From a virus, in the IMG/VR virus record IMGVR_UViG_3300025849_000141, positions 1-31,216 of that record: a stretch of DNA of 31,216 nucleotides; one strand, 5' to 3'. Below, one piece after another: positions 24,960-30,932 of this stretch. The translations under genes and the position numbers were made by a program. A model generated the notes under the pieces. It had not been told where the DNA came from. It made no database searches and worked only from the letters and a program-made list of their open reading frames with translations. Position 1 is the stretch's first letter; every line of letters begins with the position of its first letter.

Positions 24960-27117
24960 TTCCTGTTCCGATGTTGCCGCCACCAGTGCCTGTAGCTCCA
25001 AGGTCTTGAGGTTGTTCAGGTGCTCCAGCAGGGCCTGCCATAGCTCCCTGTTGCTCGTTAGGGGCGAGAGCTTCGCCGCCAGTTGCTTGTCCAGCATTCT
25101 GTGCTCCTATAATTTGTGCCATAATTGCGGCTTCTTCAGGATCGTTTAAGATCTCATCAGGGTCTAAGTCTAAGCTGTATGCAAGCTCGCTGACGATCTT
25201 AGAGATCTTAACGAAAGGTGCAATAGCGGGATTCTGTGCAGTTTGTAAGAACATTGTTAGTCGTTGACTACGTACTTCTTTCTGCATTAAGCTATTTGTA
25301 CCCATAGCTTTAATTTCTAAATCGCCTTCTACATCTAGTTGGCCTTCGAAGAACTGCATGTTCCACTGGTAATAAGCCTCACCAAGAGGTTTAAGCAAGA
25401 AGTCATCTAAGTTCTTAACTACTGTTTTAATATTCAATGACGCTGCACCTAGAAGCATAGACATGCCTGATGCAGTACGTGTCATAGACTGTACGCCTGT
25501 CTGACCGTGTGAGTAACTAGGAATACCTGTTTGCTCATCTGCTAACTGACGGAACTTGTCAAACATCATCATGTTTTCTTGTGATGTGTTAGGAAACTTC
25601 ATGCCATAGATACTCTGACCGGCCTGTCCTGCCTGACGGCGGAACACTTTTCCGGGATAGATCTCCATGTTCTGACCGCCAACAAGAGCTGATTCATCTA
25701 CGTCAAAGACTAGAGAGCCGCTTAGTGCTAAGTTGTCAATAGCCATGCGAGCATGACCATTCATGATTTGTTGCGAGTCATCCATATTTTCCGCAACGCC
25801 AATACCAAAAAAACTATAAGGATTGCGCTCATAAGAAAAAGCGTTGTACGGAATTCGGTGAGGAGTAAATGGATTGACAACACTCCTGAGCAGCTTGCCG
25901 TTGCTAATCCAAGCATTGATTTGAACTTCATCTAAGTCATCTACCTCGTCTGGTAATTCCATTCCGACTTCACGAGCATACTCTGCATCCATAACGCCCC
26001 AGTATTCGAGGACTTCGTACTGCCCTGAACCTGTGTCGTCTGAACCATTATCGTCCTTTAGTTCGTGTTCGTAGTCTTTTTCTTCGTAGTTAGGCCCCAT
26101 TTGGAGACACTCACGAATAGCATCCTTATCGAAGTAAGGCATCTTAGCTAAAGCTCTAAGTTGACTACGGTTGTACTTGTGTCTATGTACGATGTACTCG
26201 CACTCTTCAATTGTAGTTGCACTGGGGTCTGGAAAGAAATCCCAGATGCTTACAAACTCAAGACGGGGGACACGCACAGCGATAGGATCATAAACACGAT
26301 TCCCTTCTTCATCTGTACTCCAACGTCCGATTGTCTTATTGAAATTGAACGGGCCTTTAACAATACCTGTGCCAAACAACGCAGATTCAAAGATAGCATT
26401 ACGAAGCTCACTAGAACCACTAGACTCTTCAATCTGATCGTGGATAAGCTTCTGCATCTTACGTGCAGCTTCTTTAGCCGGTGCAATCTCTAAGACTTGT
26501 GGGTCTGCACTGGGGCCTTCAGCAAAAGAAATCACACCTTCTTCTTCTGCCGCTTTAATCTCTTCTTCAAATAAAGATGTACCTGCTGACAAAGTTGCTC
26601 CAGCTTTTAAGACTTTACCATCACCGACATAGCCTACATCGTATGGGTTAACTGGGGTCTCAATTACTTCTTCTTCTGGGACTTCTTCGGCTTCAGACGT
26701 TTCAATGCCTGCTCCGCCTGTTGATACATGCTTATAAGTAGCAATGCCTTCAGGTAATTTAGTTTCTGTAATACCAATTGGGAACTGACCAGTACCGAAG
26801 ATAACATCTACTAACTGACCAAAGGCTGCTAGGACTTTTGTCTTAGTAACCTTAACGAATACTTTAGATTTTTCAGACTCACGAAACTTAACATTGCGGC
26901 CATATAAGCCTCTGAAGTTATGGTAAGCTGTTAACCAACGTTGCTCATCTGTATCTCGTGCATCAGACGCTTCCATGAAACGGTCTTCAACTAAGCCGAC
27001 TAAACGATTACGGATCTCTTCGTCGAGGTCAAGCTCGTAGCTACTTTCGCCTTCATTGCGTTTAAAGTAGATTTCGTTAGCTGTGTCAAATAGGCTATTG
27101 CCTGTTTCGTTAGTCAT
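24922..27117 (-). CDS. Portal protein (P22-type), 731 aa
   Basis: Starts at ATG 27117, ten bases past the large terminase stop. The core matches the P22-type portal family: an N-terminal helical part (RFMEASDARDTDEQRWLTAY, then FRGLYGRNVKF), the stem and wing region around residues 220-560 (ELRNAIFESALFGTGIVKGP, RLEFVSIWDFFPDPSA), and NPYSFFGIGVAENMDDSQQI near 430-450. An acidic, Pro/Glu-rich insert sits at about 140-160 and 180-215, and the last 55 residues are Gly/Ala/Gln-rich and disordered. Its dodecamer is the DNA entry and exit channel and docks the terminase and the adaptor. Confidence 0.92.
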   Translation of the reverse strand: MTNETGNSLFDTANEIYFKRNEGESSYELDLDEEIRNRLVGLVEDRFMEASDARDTDEQRWLTAYHNFRGLYGRNVKFRESEKSKVFVKVTKTKVLAAFGQLVDVIFGTGQFPIGITETKLPEGIATYKHVSTGGAGIETSEAEEVPEEEVIETPVNPYDVGYVGDGKVLKAGATLSAGTSLFEEEIKAAEEEGVISFAEGPSADPQVLEIAPAKEAARKMQKLIHDQIEESSGSSELRNAIFESALFGTGIVKGPFNFNKTIGRWSTDEEGNRVYDPIAVRVPRLEFVSIWDFFPDPSATTIEECEYIVHRHKYNRSQLRALAKMPYFDKDAIRECLQMGPNYEEKDYEHELKDDNGSDDTGSGQYEVLEYWGVMDAEYAREVGMELPDEVDDLDEVQINAWISNGKLLRSVVNPFTPHRIPYNAFSYERNPYSFFGIGVAENMDDSQQIMNGHARMAIDNLALSGSLVFDVDESALVGGQNMEIYPGKVFRRQAGQAGQSIYGMKFPNTSQENMMMFDKFRQLADEQTGIPSYSHGQTGVQSMTRTASGMSMLLGAASLNIKTVVKNLDDFLLKPLGEAYYQWNMQFFEGQLDVEGDLEIKAMGTNSLMQKEVRSQRLTMFLQTAQNPAIAPFVKISKIVSELAYSLDLDPDEILNDPEEAAIMAQIIGAQNAGQATGGEALAPNEQQGAMAGPAGAPEQPQDLGATGTGGGNIGTGNVPQAGESEFSG

Positions 27118-27127
27118 TTAGTTTCCT

Positions 27128-28828
27128 TTAGTAGCCAAAGTTGGAGTCAACTGGTCTATAAATCTGCTCTCTTTTAATGTCTCTCATACGGTCTAAGGGA
27201 TTTGCATTCCTCGGCCTAGCCATTATAAGGTAGCGTAACGCATCATATGCGTGATCAGATGCTCTGGTATCTACGTCTTCTGGGTTTGATTTATCCAGAG
27301 GAATTCCTTGAAGTTCTCGTATCAGGTTCGGGCATGTATTAAATATTTGTATGCGTGGTCTACCGCTTTGAGTAATCTTCAAGTATTCGTGGATTTGTAT
27401 TTTTCCTTGAATCCTGTTCTTATCAGCTCTACGTAGTTTATGTCCTTGCTGCTGCAAAGTCTCACCGACTGTAGGGCCTGTTGTTCCTGTTCTTGACCAA
27501 CATGCTGTATCTAGGACTCCTTGGACTGAAAAGGGGTCTTCTAGTTCCATGTTGGTTATAAGCTCTCCGAGTTCTGTGCCTAGTAAGTTCTTTTGGTACA
27601 GTTCTCTATATATAATTAGTGTGCCATCACTGGGGTCTACTGCTCCCCATACACAGGCTGATTCAGAAGCATAACCATAATCTATTCCTTTTATACGTTC
27701 CCAATGTACTGGGATCTCAAAGGGGGTTATCACATGGTCTAATCTACTGAACTCTGTGAAGGCTGCTCCTTCCGCTACATCCCAATCACCGTCTAGTAGT
27801 TGTCTACGTTGTGTGGGTGGCAGAGCCTTTAGCATCTGCTCGTAACGTCCATCCTTAGCTAAGTAAGGGTTATCCTGCAAACTAGCTGGGATAAACTTCC
27901 TTGTGAGGCCGTCTTTGCCCATGAAAGGCTCATGAGGCGGGTAAGGCTCAATGTATCTCTTCTTTACCCAATGCGCTCCAGCACCACCGGGGTTAGCTGT
28001 GCAACGCATGTAAGGAACTATCTCAGGGTCTGTAGTCCGTAGACGTGACGCTAAGTAGTTCCATGCAAATTCTGTCGGTAGATGTGTGATCTCATCAAAG
28101 CCTATCCAGCTATATGCTTGACCCTGATAACGATAAACATCTGCATCTCGTTCCAAGAAGCCGAACTCTACTTTAGCCCCGCTAGGGAAAGTCCACATCT
28201 TCTCTACTTCTTTGTACTTAGCCCCATGGAAGGCTTTCGGGTAGAGTTCACGGCTCTTGTCTATAATCTCTCTTAGCTCTGGCATTGATCGTCTAAGGAT
28301 CAACGCTCTGTGAGCAGACCTGTGCGCATAACGCAACGGATCAACAATCATTGCATATGACTTACCGCCACCTGCTGCTCCACCAAACAATACATCCGTC
28401 TCTGAAGCGGCAAGGAAGTCCTCTTGAGGGCCTTCGTTAGCCTTGAAGATAACACTCTCTTCAGCTTCTTCTCGTAAGCTCTTTGGTAGGGCTTCTAATT
28501 CTTCTGCGCTAAACAGCTTTGACTTCTCTGAGTCGCTCAAGACATCCAAGGTCTTCTTAGTATTCTCAATAGACTTCTTGTAGTTGTCTACCTTGCCCTG
28601 TGCCGCCTTGAGCTTCTTCTGTTTAGCTCTAACTGTACGCTTAGCAGACAGTTTAGCTTTAGTCTCTGAGTGGTAGTTGTAACCTTTACCCTTAGATCCC
28701 TTTGCTCTGCCTGCTTTCTTCTTGGGGGTGCCGTCCTTTTTCAGGACGAACTCACCGTTCTCATCTGTCGCATAGTTCTCTGGGTTAACTTCCCAGTCCA
28801 ACTTATCCAAAAGCTCGCTTCTCAGCAA
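27128..28828 (-). CDS. terL: Terminase large subunit, 566 aa, non-ATG start
   Basis: Motor and nuclease of DNA packaging. ATPase: Q-type contact GPQEDFLA (133-140), Walker A FGGAAGGGKS (148-157), Walker B and catalytic Glu WIGFDE (241-246), coupling motif CTANPGG (276-282). Nuclease acidic residues: D383 in GIDYGYA, D440 in VLDTACW, D525/D529 in SDHAYDALRYL. The first in-frame ATG is residue 160, beyond Walker A, so translation must begin at a non-ATG codon. TTG 28828 gives the longest form and overlaps the preceding gene by 26 bases; TTG 28810 and 28801 are alternatives. Residues about 35-95 form a Lys/Arg/Gly-rich extension (KKKAGRAKGSKGKGYNYHSE) ahead of the usual start of the fold. Confidence 0.95.
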   Translation of the reverse strand: MLRSELLDKLDWEVNPENYATDENGEFVLKKDGTPKKKAGRAKGSKGKGYNYHSETKAKLSAKRTVRAKQKKLKAAQGKVDNYKKSIENTKKTLDVLSDSEKSKLFSAEELEALPKSLREEAEESVIFKANEGPQEDFLAASETDVLFGGAAGGGKSYAMIVDPLRYAHRSAHRALILRRSMPELREIIDKSRELYPKAFHGAKYKEVEKMWTFPSGAKVEFGFLERDADVYRYQGQAYSWIGFDEITHLPTEFAWNYLASRLRTTDPEIVPYMRCTANPGGAGAHWVKKRYIEPYPPHEPFMGKDGLTRKFIPASLQDNPYLAKDGRYEQMLKALPPTQRRQLLDGDWDVAEGAAFTEFSRLDHVITPFEIPVHWERIKGIDYGYASESACVWGAVDPSDGTLIIYRELYQKNLLGTELGELITNMELEDPFSVQGVLDTACWSRTGTTGPTVGETLQQQGHKLRRADKNRIQGKIQIHEYLKITQSGRPRIQIFNTCPNLIRELQGIPLDKSNPEDVDTRASDHAYDALRYLIMARPRNANPLDRMRDIKREQIYRPVDSNFGY

Positions 28829-29033
28829 TCTTCTTTAGACCCATATGGCTTAAAGACCTGCCAGTTAGGTGAGTGATATACATACTACCATCACGTAAAG
28901 ATAAAGTCTTGTTCTGGATCATAGGGACTACAGAGTCTAAAGCCTGTAGCTCTTCGGGGATCTCATCCAATTGACTATCATCTTCATCGTTTAGTTTGTA
29001 ACCAAACGGGATTGTACTACTAGATCTCCTCAT
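28803..29033 (-). CDS. Small HTH-like protein between the terminase subunits, 76 aa
   Basis: Start ATG 29033 is chosen over the longer upstream reading (to 29108), because it begins in a GAGGGTGACTATG context and overlaps the terS stop by only 14 bases. The product MRRSSSTIPFGYKLNDEDDS continues with a helical half (ELQALDSVVPMIQNKTLSLR) and ends TGRSLSHMGLKKIAEKR. The LSLRDGxxYITxLTGRSLSHxGLKKI pattern reads as a helix-turn-helix of the recombinase/sigma-like kind. It may bind packaging-site DNA together with TerS or regulate the divergent promoters. The function is not established; its insertion between the two subunits suggests an accessory packaging role. Confidence 0.7.
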   Translation of the reverse strand: MRRSSSTIPFGYKLNDEDDSQLDEIPEELQALDSVVPMIQNKTLSLRDGSMYITHLTGRSLSHMGLKKIAEKRAFG

Positions 29034-29415
29034 AGTCACCCTCGATGATTGTCTCTTTCTTAGTGGGGAGTACGAAGATACCACCTGTAGTATTAACATT
29101 AACCTCAAGTGTATCCTTCTTGCCTAAGCCTACACGGTCTAGGATGGTCTGTGCGGCCTGTATACGCATGTTAGCTTGCGGTATAGGCTCTGCGCTATCC
29201 ATTATATTTACTAGCTTCATAGCGGCTTTAGGGGCCGACTGAGCTAGTATACCTGTAGCTAGGTCTAATATCTCTTGACGCAATGCTTTAACAACAGAAG
29301 GATAGCTAGTTTCCGAATAACCAGCTAATAATGCTGCTTGTTTCGGATCACCTCCTACGGTTGGTAAATGGGCTAAGAAAGATTCTTGCTTTTCTGTTAG
29401 TTCTTTTATTTTCAT
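29020..29415 (-). CDS. terS: Terminase small subunit, 131 aa
   Basis: The N-terminus LTEKQESFLAHLPTVGGDPK followed by QAALLAGYSETSYPSVVKAL is the DNA-binding helix-turn-helix signature of Terminase_2-type small subunits. The middle (ILAQSAPKAAMKLVNIMDSA, NMRIQAAQTILDRVGLGK) is the usual helical oligomerisation part, and the C-terminus is acidic and would face the large subunit. It recognises the packaging site and stimulates TerL. It is first in the leftward operon; no other acceptable start is available. Its ATG lies only eight bases from the -10 box, so its message would be leaderless or nearly so (see promoter entry). The stop overlaps the HTH-like gene. Confidence 0.85.
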   Translation of the reverse strand: MKIKELTEKQESFLAHLPTVGGDPKQAALLAGYSETSYPSVVKALRQEILDLATGILAQSAPKAAMKLVNIMDSAEPIPQANMRIQAAQTILDRVGLGKKDTLEVNVNTTGGIFVLPTKKETIIEGDYEEI

Positions 29416-29422
29416 ATACTCT

Positions 29423-29451
29423 AGTATACCGCTGGTTTACTGGTTTGTCAA
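29423..29451 (-). promoter_or_regulatory. Leftward late-operon promoter
   Basis: On the minus strand TTGACA (plus-strand 29446-29451), a 17-base spacer and TATACT (29423-29428): 11 of 12 consensus positions. The following AGAGTAT leads straight into the terS ATG at 29415, so a start six to eight bases after the -10 falls at 29417-29415. It shares the nine bases CTTGACAAA with the other two promoters. Confidence 0.8.
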
Positions 29452-29466
29452 GTCTTTTATAACATT

Positions 29467-29528
29467 TAGTTATATATAACTACATTTAAGTGGGCTATTT
29501 GTACATATCTCTGTATATACGTACAAAT
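29467..29528. promoter_or_regulatory. Operator-like palindromes between the divergent promoters
   Basis: TAGTTATATATAACTA (29467-29482) is a perfect 16-base palindrome flanked by ACATTTA-type repeats. ATTTGTAC (29497-29504) and GTACAAAT (29521-29528) are perfect 8-base inverted arms separated by 16 bases. Both lie in the 100-base space between the leftward and rightward -35 boxes, the natural place for a regulator controlling both. No regulator gene is identified in the window. Confidence 0.5.
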
Positions 29529-29554
29529 AAAGTATAGAAGTATACATATAATGC

Positions 29555-29583
29555 TTGACAAAACGTGATCTCACCGTTATACT
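29555..29583 (+). promoter_or_regulatory. Rightward early-type promoter
   Basis: TTGACA (29555-29560), 17-base spacer, TATACT (29578-29583), 11 of 12 consensus positions. CTTGACAAA is shared with the leftward promoter and with the antisense promoter at 14290. The predicted start is near 29590, and the leader to the first large gene (30305) is about 715 bases. Confidence 0.8.
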
Positions 29584-29612
29584 ATATATTGTAGCCCGCC
29601 CCGCTATATAGT
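29581..29612. repeat. Inverted repeat across the rightward start site
   Basis: ACTATATA (29581-29588) and TATATAGT (29605-29612) are perfect 8-base inverted arms around a GC-rich 16-base spacer. They overlap the -10 box and the predicted start of the rightward transcript. This could be an operator or a 5'-terminal RNA hairpin. The neighbouring bases extend the similarity imperfectly (TATACTATATA against TATATAGTTATA). Confidence 0.5.
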
Positions 29613-29729
29613 TATATTAGCCATCTGCATCTTATCTGTCTTACACTCCCCCTTTAAAGCCCTTTAAAGCTGCGGCGCTAACTGGTTTCCATACCAATCC
29701 CTGTAAAAATGTATAAGCAGTAGTATATA

Positions 29730-29762
29730 CCCACCCCACCCCCCATGGCCACCTGCCCCCCC
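29730..29762 (-). other. G-quadruplex-capable tract (minus strand)
   Basis: The plus strand is CCC-A-CCCC-A-CCCCCC, then ten bases, then CCCCCCC. On the minus strand this gives four G-runs of 7, 6, 4 and 3, with short linkers between three of them, meeting the usual G4 pattern. It stands out in otherwise AT-rich DNA. Confidence 0.5.
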
Positions 29763-29938
29763 TCTAAAGTCTATAAAGATCTATGAAGATCTGCACACAC
29801 ACCCGCCGATCTTTAAAGACTTCGAGATCTTTCAAGTCTCTTAAATCTAGTTGCCAGCTACAGAACCTTTAGAGACTTCTTAGGATCAATAGATCCTACT
29901 TCAAAGACTTCATAGCTTTCAACGACTTACAGTATATA

Positions 29939-29954
29939 TTAATCTATAGATTAA
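29939..29954. repeat. Perfect 16-bp palindrome
   Basis: TTAATCTATAGATTAA is its own reverse complement. It lies in the non-coding leader, upstream of the two mini-ORFs, and could be an additional regulator site. Confidence 0.45.
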
Positions 29955-30009
29955 ACCTACTATTAGTTTATCTACTTCGTAGACTTTAAAGCAATTTCCG
30001 AAGGAAAAC

Positions 30010-30102
30010 GTGCGAATAGATTTATCCCTTGCCTTGTACGTGTTGAAAGATAACTTATCTTTTCAAGGAGATCGATGGTCGTTTGCCTCGTACACACATT
30101 GA
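30010..30102 (+). CDS. Possible leader peptide 1, 30 aa, GTG start
   Basis: GTG 30010 has AAGGA four bases upstream. The product begins MRIDLSLALYVLKDNLSFQG and ends DRWSFASYTH. Its LKDNLSF segment is matched by LRDNLSY in the following ORF, and the underlying DNA is a diverged direct repeat, which suggests duplication. The stop (TGA 30100-30102) lies inside the second ORF, and the second ORF's ribosome site lies inside this one, a coupled arrangement. It could be a translated small protein or a leader peptide controlling downstream genes. No family is recognised. Confidence 0.4.
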   Translation: MRIDLSLALYVLKDNLSFQGDRWSFASYTH

Positions 30103-30117
30103 GAGATAACTTATCTT
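30029..30117. repeat. Diverged direct repeat carrying AGATAACTTATCT twice
   Basis: Copy 1 (30029-30061) and copy 2 (30083-30117) both begin TTGCCT(T/C)GTAC and end in the identical 14 bases AGATAACTTATCTT. The 13-base core (AGATAA-C-TTATCT at 30048 and 30104) is palindromic about its central C. In RNA each copy can extend into a longer imperfect hairpin (TTGAAAGATAA with TTATCTTTTCAA in copy 1; ATTG..AGATAA with TTATCT..CAAT in copy 2). They may be operator sites, RNase processing hairpins, or simply conserved codons for DNLS. Confidence 0.7.
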
Positions 30118-30179
30118 ACAATGCGCACCTAAAGCTCCTCGACCTGAAAAATTGGCTTGCTGGCTTTATCATGTGTTAA
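30075..30179 (+). CDS. Possible leader peptide 2, 34 aa
   Basis: ATG 30075 follows a strong Shine-Dalgarno AAGGAG at four bases' spacing. The product is MVVCLVHTLRDNLSYNAHLK continuing LLDLKNWLAGFIMC. It shares L(K/R)DNLS(F/Y) with the preceding mini-ORF through a 56-base-spaced direct repeat. The C-terminal NWLAGFIMC is hydrophobic. The good ribosome site is the main support. The gene is short and unrecognised. Confidence 0.4.
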   Translation: MVVCLVHTLRDNLSYNAHLKLLDLKNWLAGFIMC

Positions 30180-30304
30180 CACCCGCATAATGCCTACGGG
30201 ATTAATCCACGCACATAAAGTTGTTGACATTCGATCAAAAGGTCGGTAGCTTTGAAAACGTCAAATCGGCACCACCGCTGATTTCAACCACAGGAAATTT
30301 CAAC

Positions 30305-30805
30305 ATGAATACATTCTCTAATATAGATGTCAATCGTATAGCTTCGAAGAAGCAAATCTGGGCTGTGGCAAACCACTTTGCAGCGATTCAAGCTACGGTT
30401 CCTTCGGAACGTTATGGACTAACAAAAGTGTTTAACGCCATTCTGAATAAGCACCATGCTGATCAAGATTCTCATATGACTCATGGAGATATTCAAGAAT
30501 TCTTCGAATACGATTTAGTGCCAAAGCAATTTGCTGAGCTTATTCAAGCTAAGAAGTCTACTAAGCCGAAGGCTCCGAAGAAAGCAGCGAAGCCAAAGGC
30601 TACTAAGATTGAACCTGAGATAGAAGAATTCATTGCTAAGGTGGAGCCAAAGAAACCTCGCAAGGTTACTCAGAGTAACTCTGTAGCATCGAAGATGAAT
30701 GCTCGAATAGATTCTATCGAAGGACGGTTTGACTCTTTAGAGTCTAAAGTTGGCGACATTGAAGCTGGCCTTGCAATGATTCTTGAAGCGGTACAGAAGA
30801 AATAA
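30305..30805 (+). CDS. Histone-H1-like coiled-coil protein, first early-side gene (166 aa)
   Basis: The start is taken at ATG 30305, with AGGAA eight to nine bases upstream, rather than at TTG 30221, which lacks a ribosome site. Residues 1-80 form a small helical domain (IASKKQIWAVANHFAAIQ, ERYGLTKVFNAILNKHH). Residues 83-125 are a Lys/Pro/Ala-rich linker (KKSTKPKAPKKAAKPKATK and EPKKPRKV) very like eukaryotic and bacterial H1-type tails. Residues 130-166 are a heptad coiled coil (MNARIDSIEGRFDSLESKVG). It is probably an oligomeric nucleic-acid-binding protein. SKKQIWAVANHFA recalls a short helical motif seen in various phage early proteins. The exact role is unknown. Confidence 0.75.
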   Translation: MNTFSNIDVNRIASKKQIWAVANHFAAIQATVPSERYGLTKVFNAILNKHHADQDSHMTHGDIQEFFEYDLVPKQFAELIQAKKSTKPKAPKKAAKPKATKIEPEIEEFIAKVEPKKPRKVTQSNSVASKMNARIDSIEGRFDSLESKVGDIEAGLAMILEAVQKK

Positions 30806-30833
30806 TATAGATTCAATCATTAAGGAGCGGTAT

Positions 30834-30929
30834 ATGGAATTAGATGATGCAATAAACATAGTACTTACAATCGTTTGTGGCTGGTGCTTAATTCAGCTTA
30901 TTGACTTACTGTTACAAATAGGATATTAA
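30834..30929 (+). CDS. 31-residue membrane peptide
   Basis: ATG 30834 lies seven bases after AAGGAG. The product MELDDAINIVLTIVCGWCLI continues QLIDLLLQIGY: a short acidic start followed by a single continuous hydrophobic segment of about 22 residues. It is likely to insert in the host inner membrane. It follows the H1-like gene by 28 bases and precedes the next ORF by three. Its function is unknown; early phage mini-membrane proteins often modulate host functions, but that is not shown here. Confidence 0.6.
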   Translation: MELDDAINIVLTIVCGWCLIQLIDLLLQIGY

Positions 30930-30932
30930 ATT

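Larger units (their letters stand above)
29590..30009 (+). other. Long repeat-rich leader, possible origin or packaging region
   Basis: No supported gene lies here. It contains the tandem pair CCTTTAAAGC (29651-29670), a C-rich tract (29730-29762), and TATRAAGATC tandem 10-mers at 29772-29791. There are six GATC sites within 118 bases (29778, 29788, 29808, 29826, 29884, 29892). AAAGACTTC or AGAGACTTC occurs at 29815, 29871 and 29903. The perfect palindrome TTAATCTATAGATTAA lies at 29939-29954, and hairpins GGATC-AATA-GATCC (29883-29896) and TCTAC-TTC-GTAGA (29971-29983) are present. Such iterated motifs beside terS and a divergent promoter pair fit a replication origin, a packaging site, or RNA regulatory structure; the sequence alone does not decide. 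Confidence 0.45.

Noticed and set aside
28803-28828. Programmed frameshift fusing the HTH-like protein to TerL
   Set aside because: TerL would be in the +1 frame, but no clear slippery heptamer or downstream structure is seen; a TTG start explains the overlap more simply.
28803-29108. Longer 101-residue form of the HTH-like protein
   Set aside because: The added residues lie deep inside terS in another frame and the internal ATG 29033 has the better context and smaller overlap.
29745-29872. Two mini-ORFs joined by ATGA (13 and 29 residues, the second Lys/Ser/Arg-rich)
   Set aside because: Neither has a Shine-Dalgarno; the basic repeat follows from the AAAG/TCT DNA repeats.
30224-30252. TTGACA with TAGCTT after 17 bases as a promoter for the H1-like gene
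   Set aside because: The -10 matches only three of six positions; the -35 alone is not enough.
30221-30304. N-terminal extension of the H1-like protein from TTG 30221
   Set aside because: No ribosome site, and the extra residues are unlike a domain; ATG 30305 has AGGAA at good spacing.
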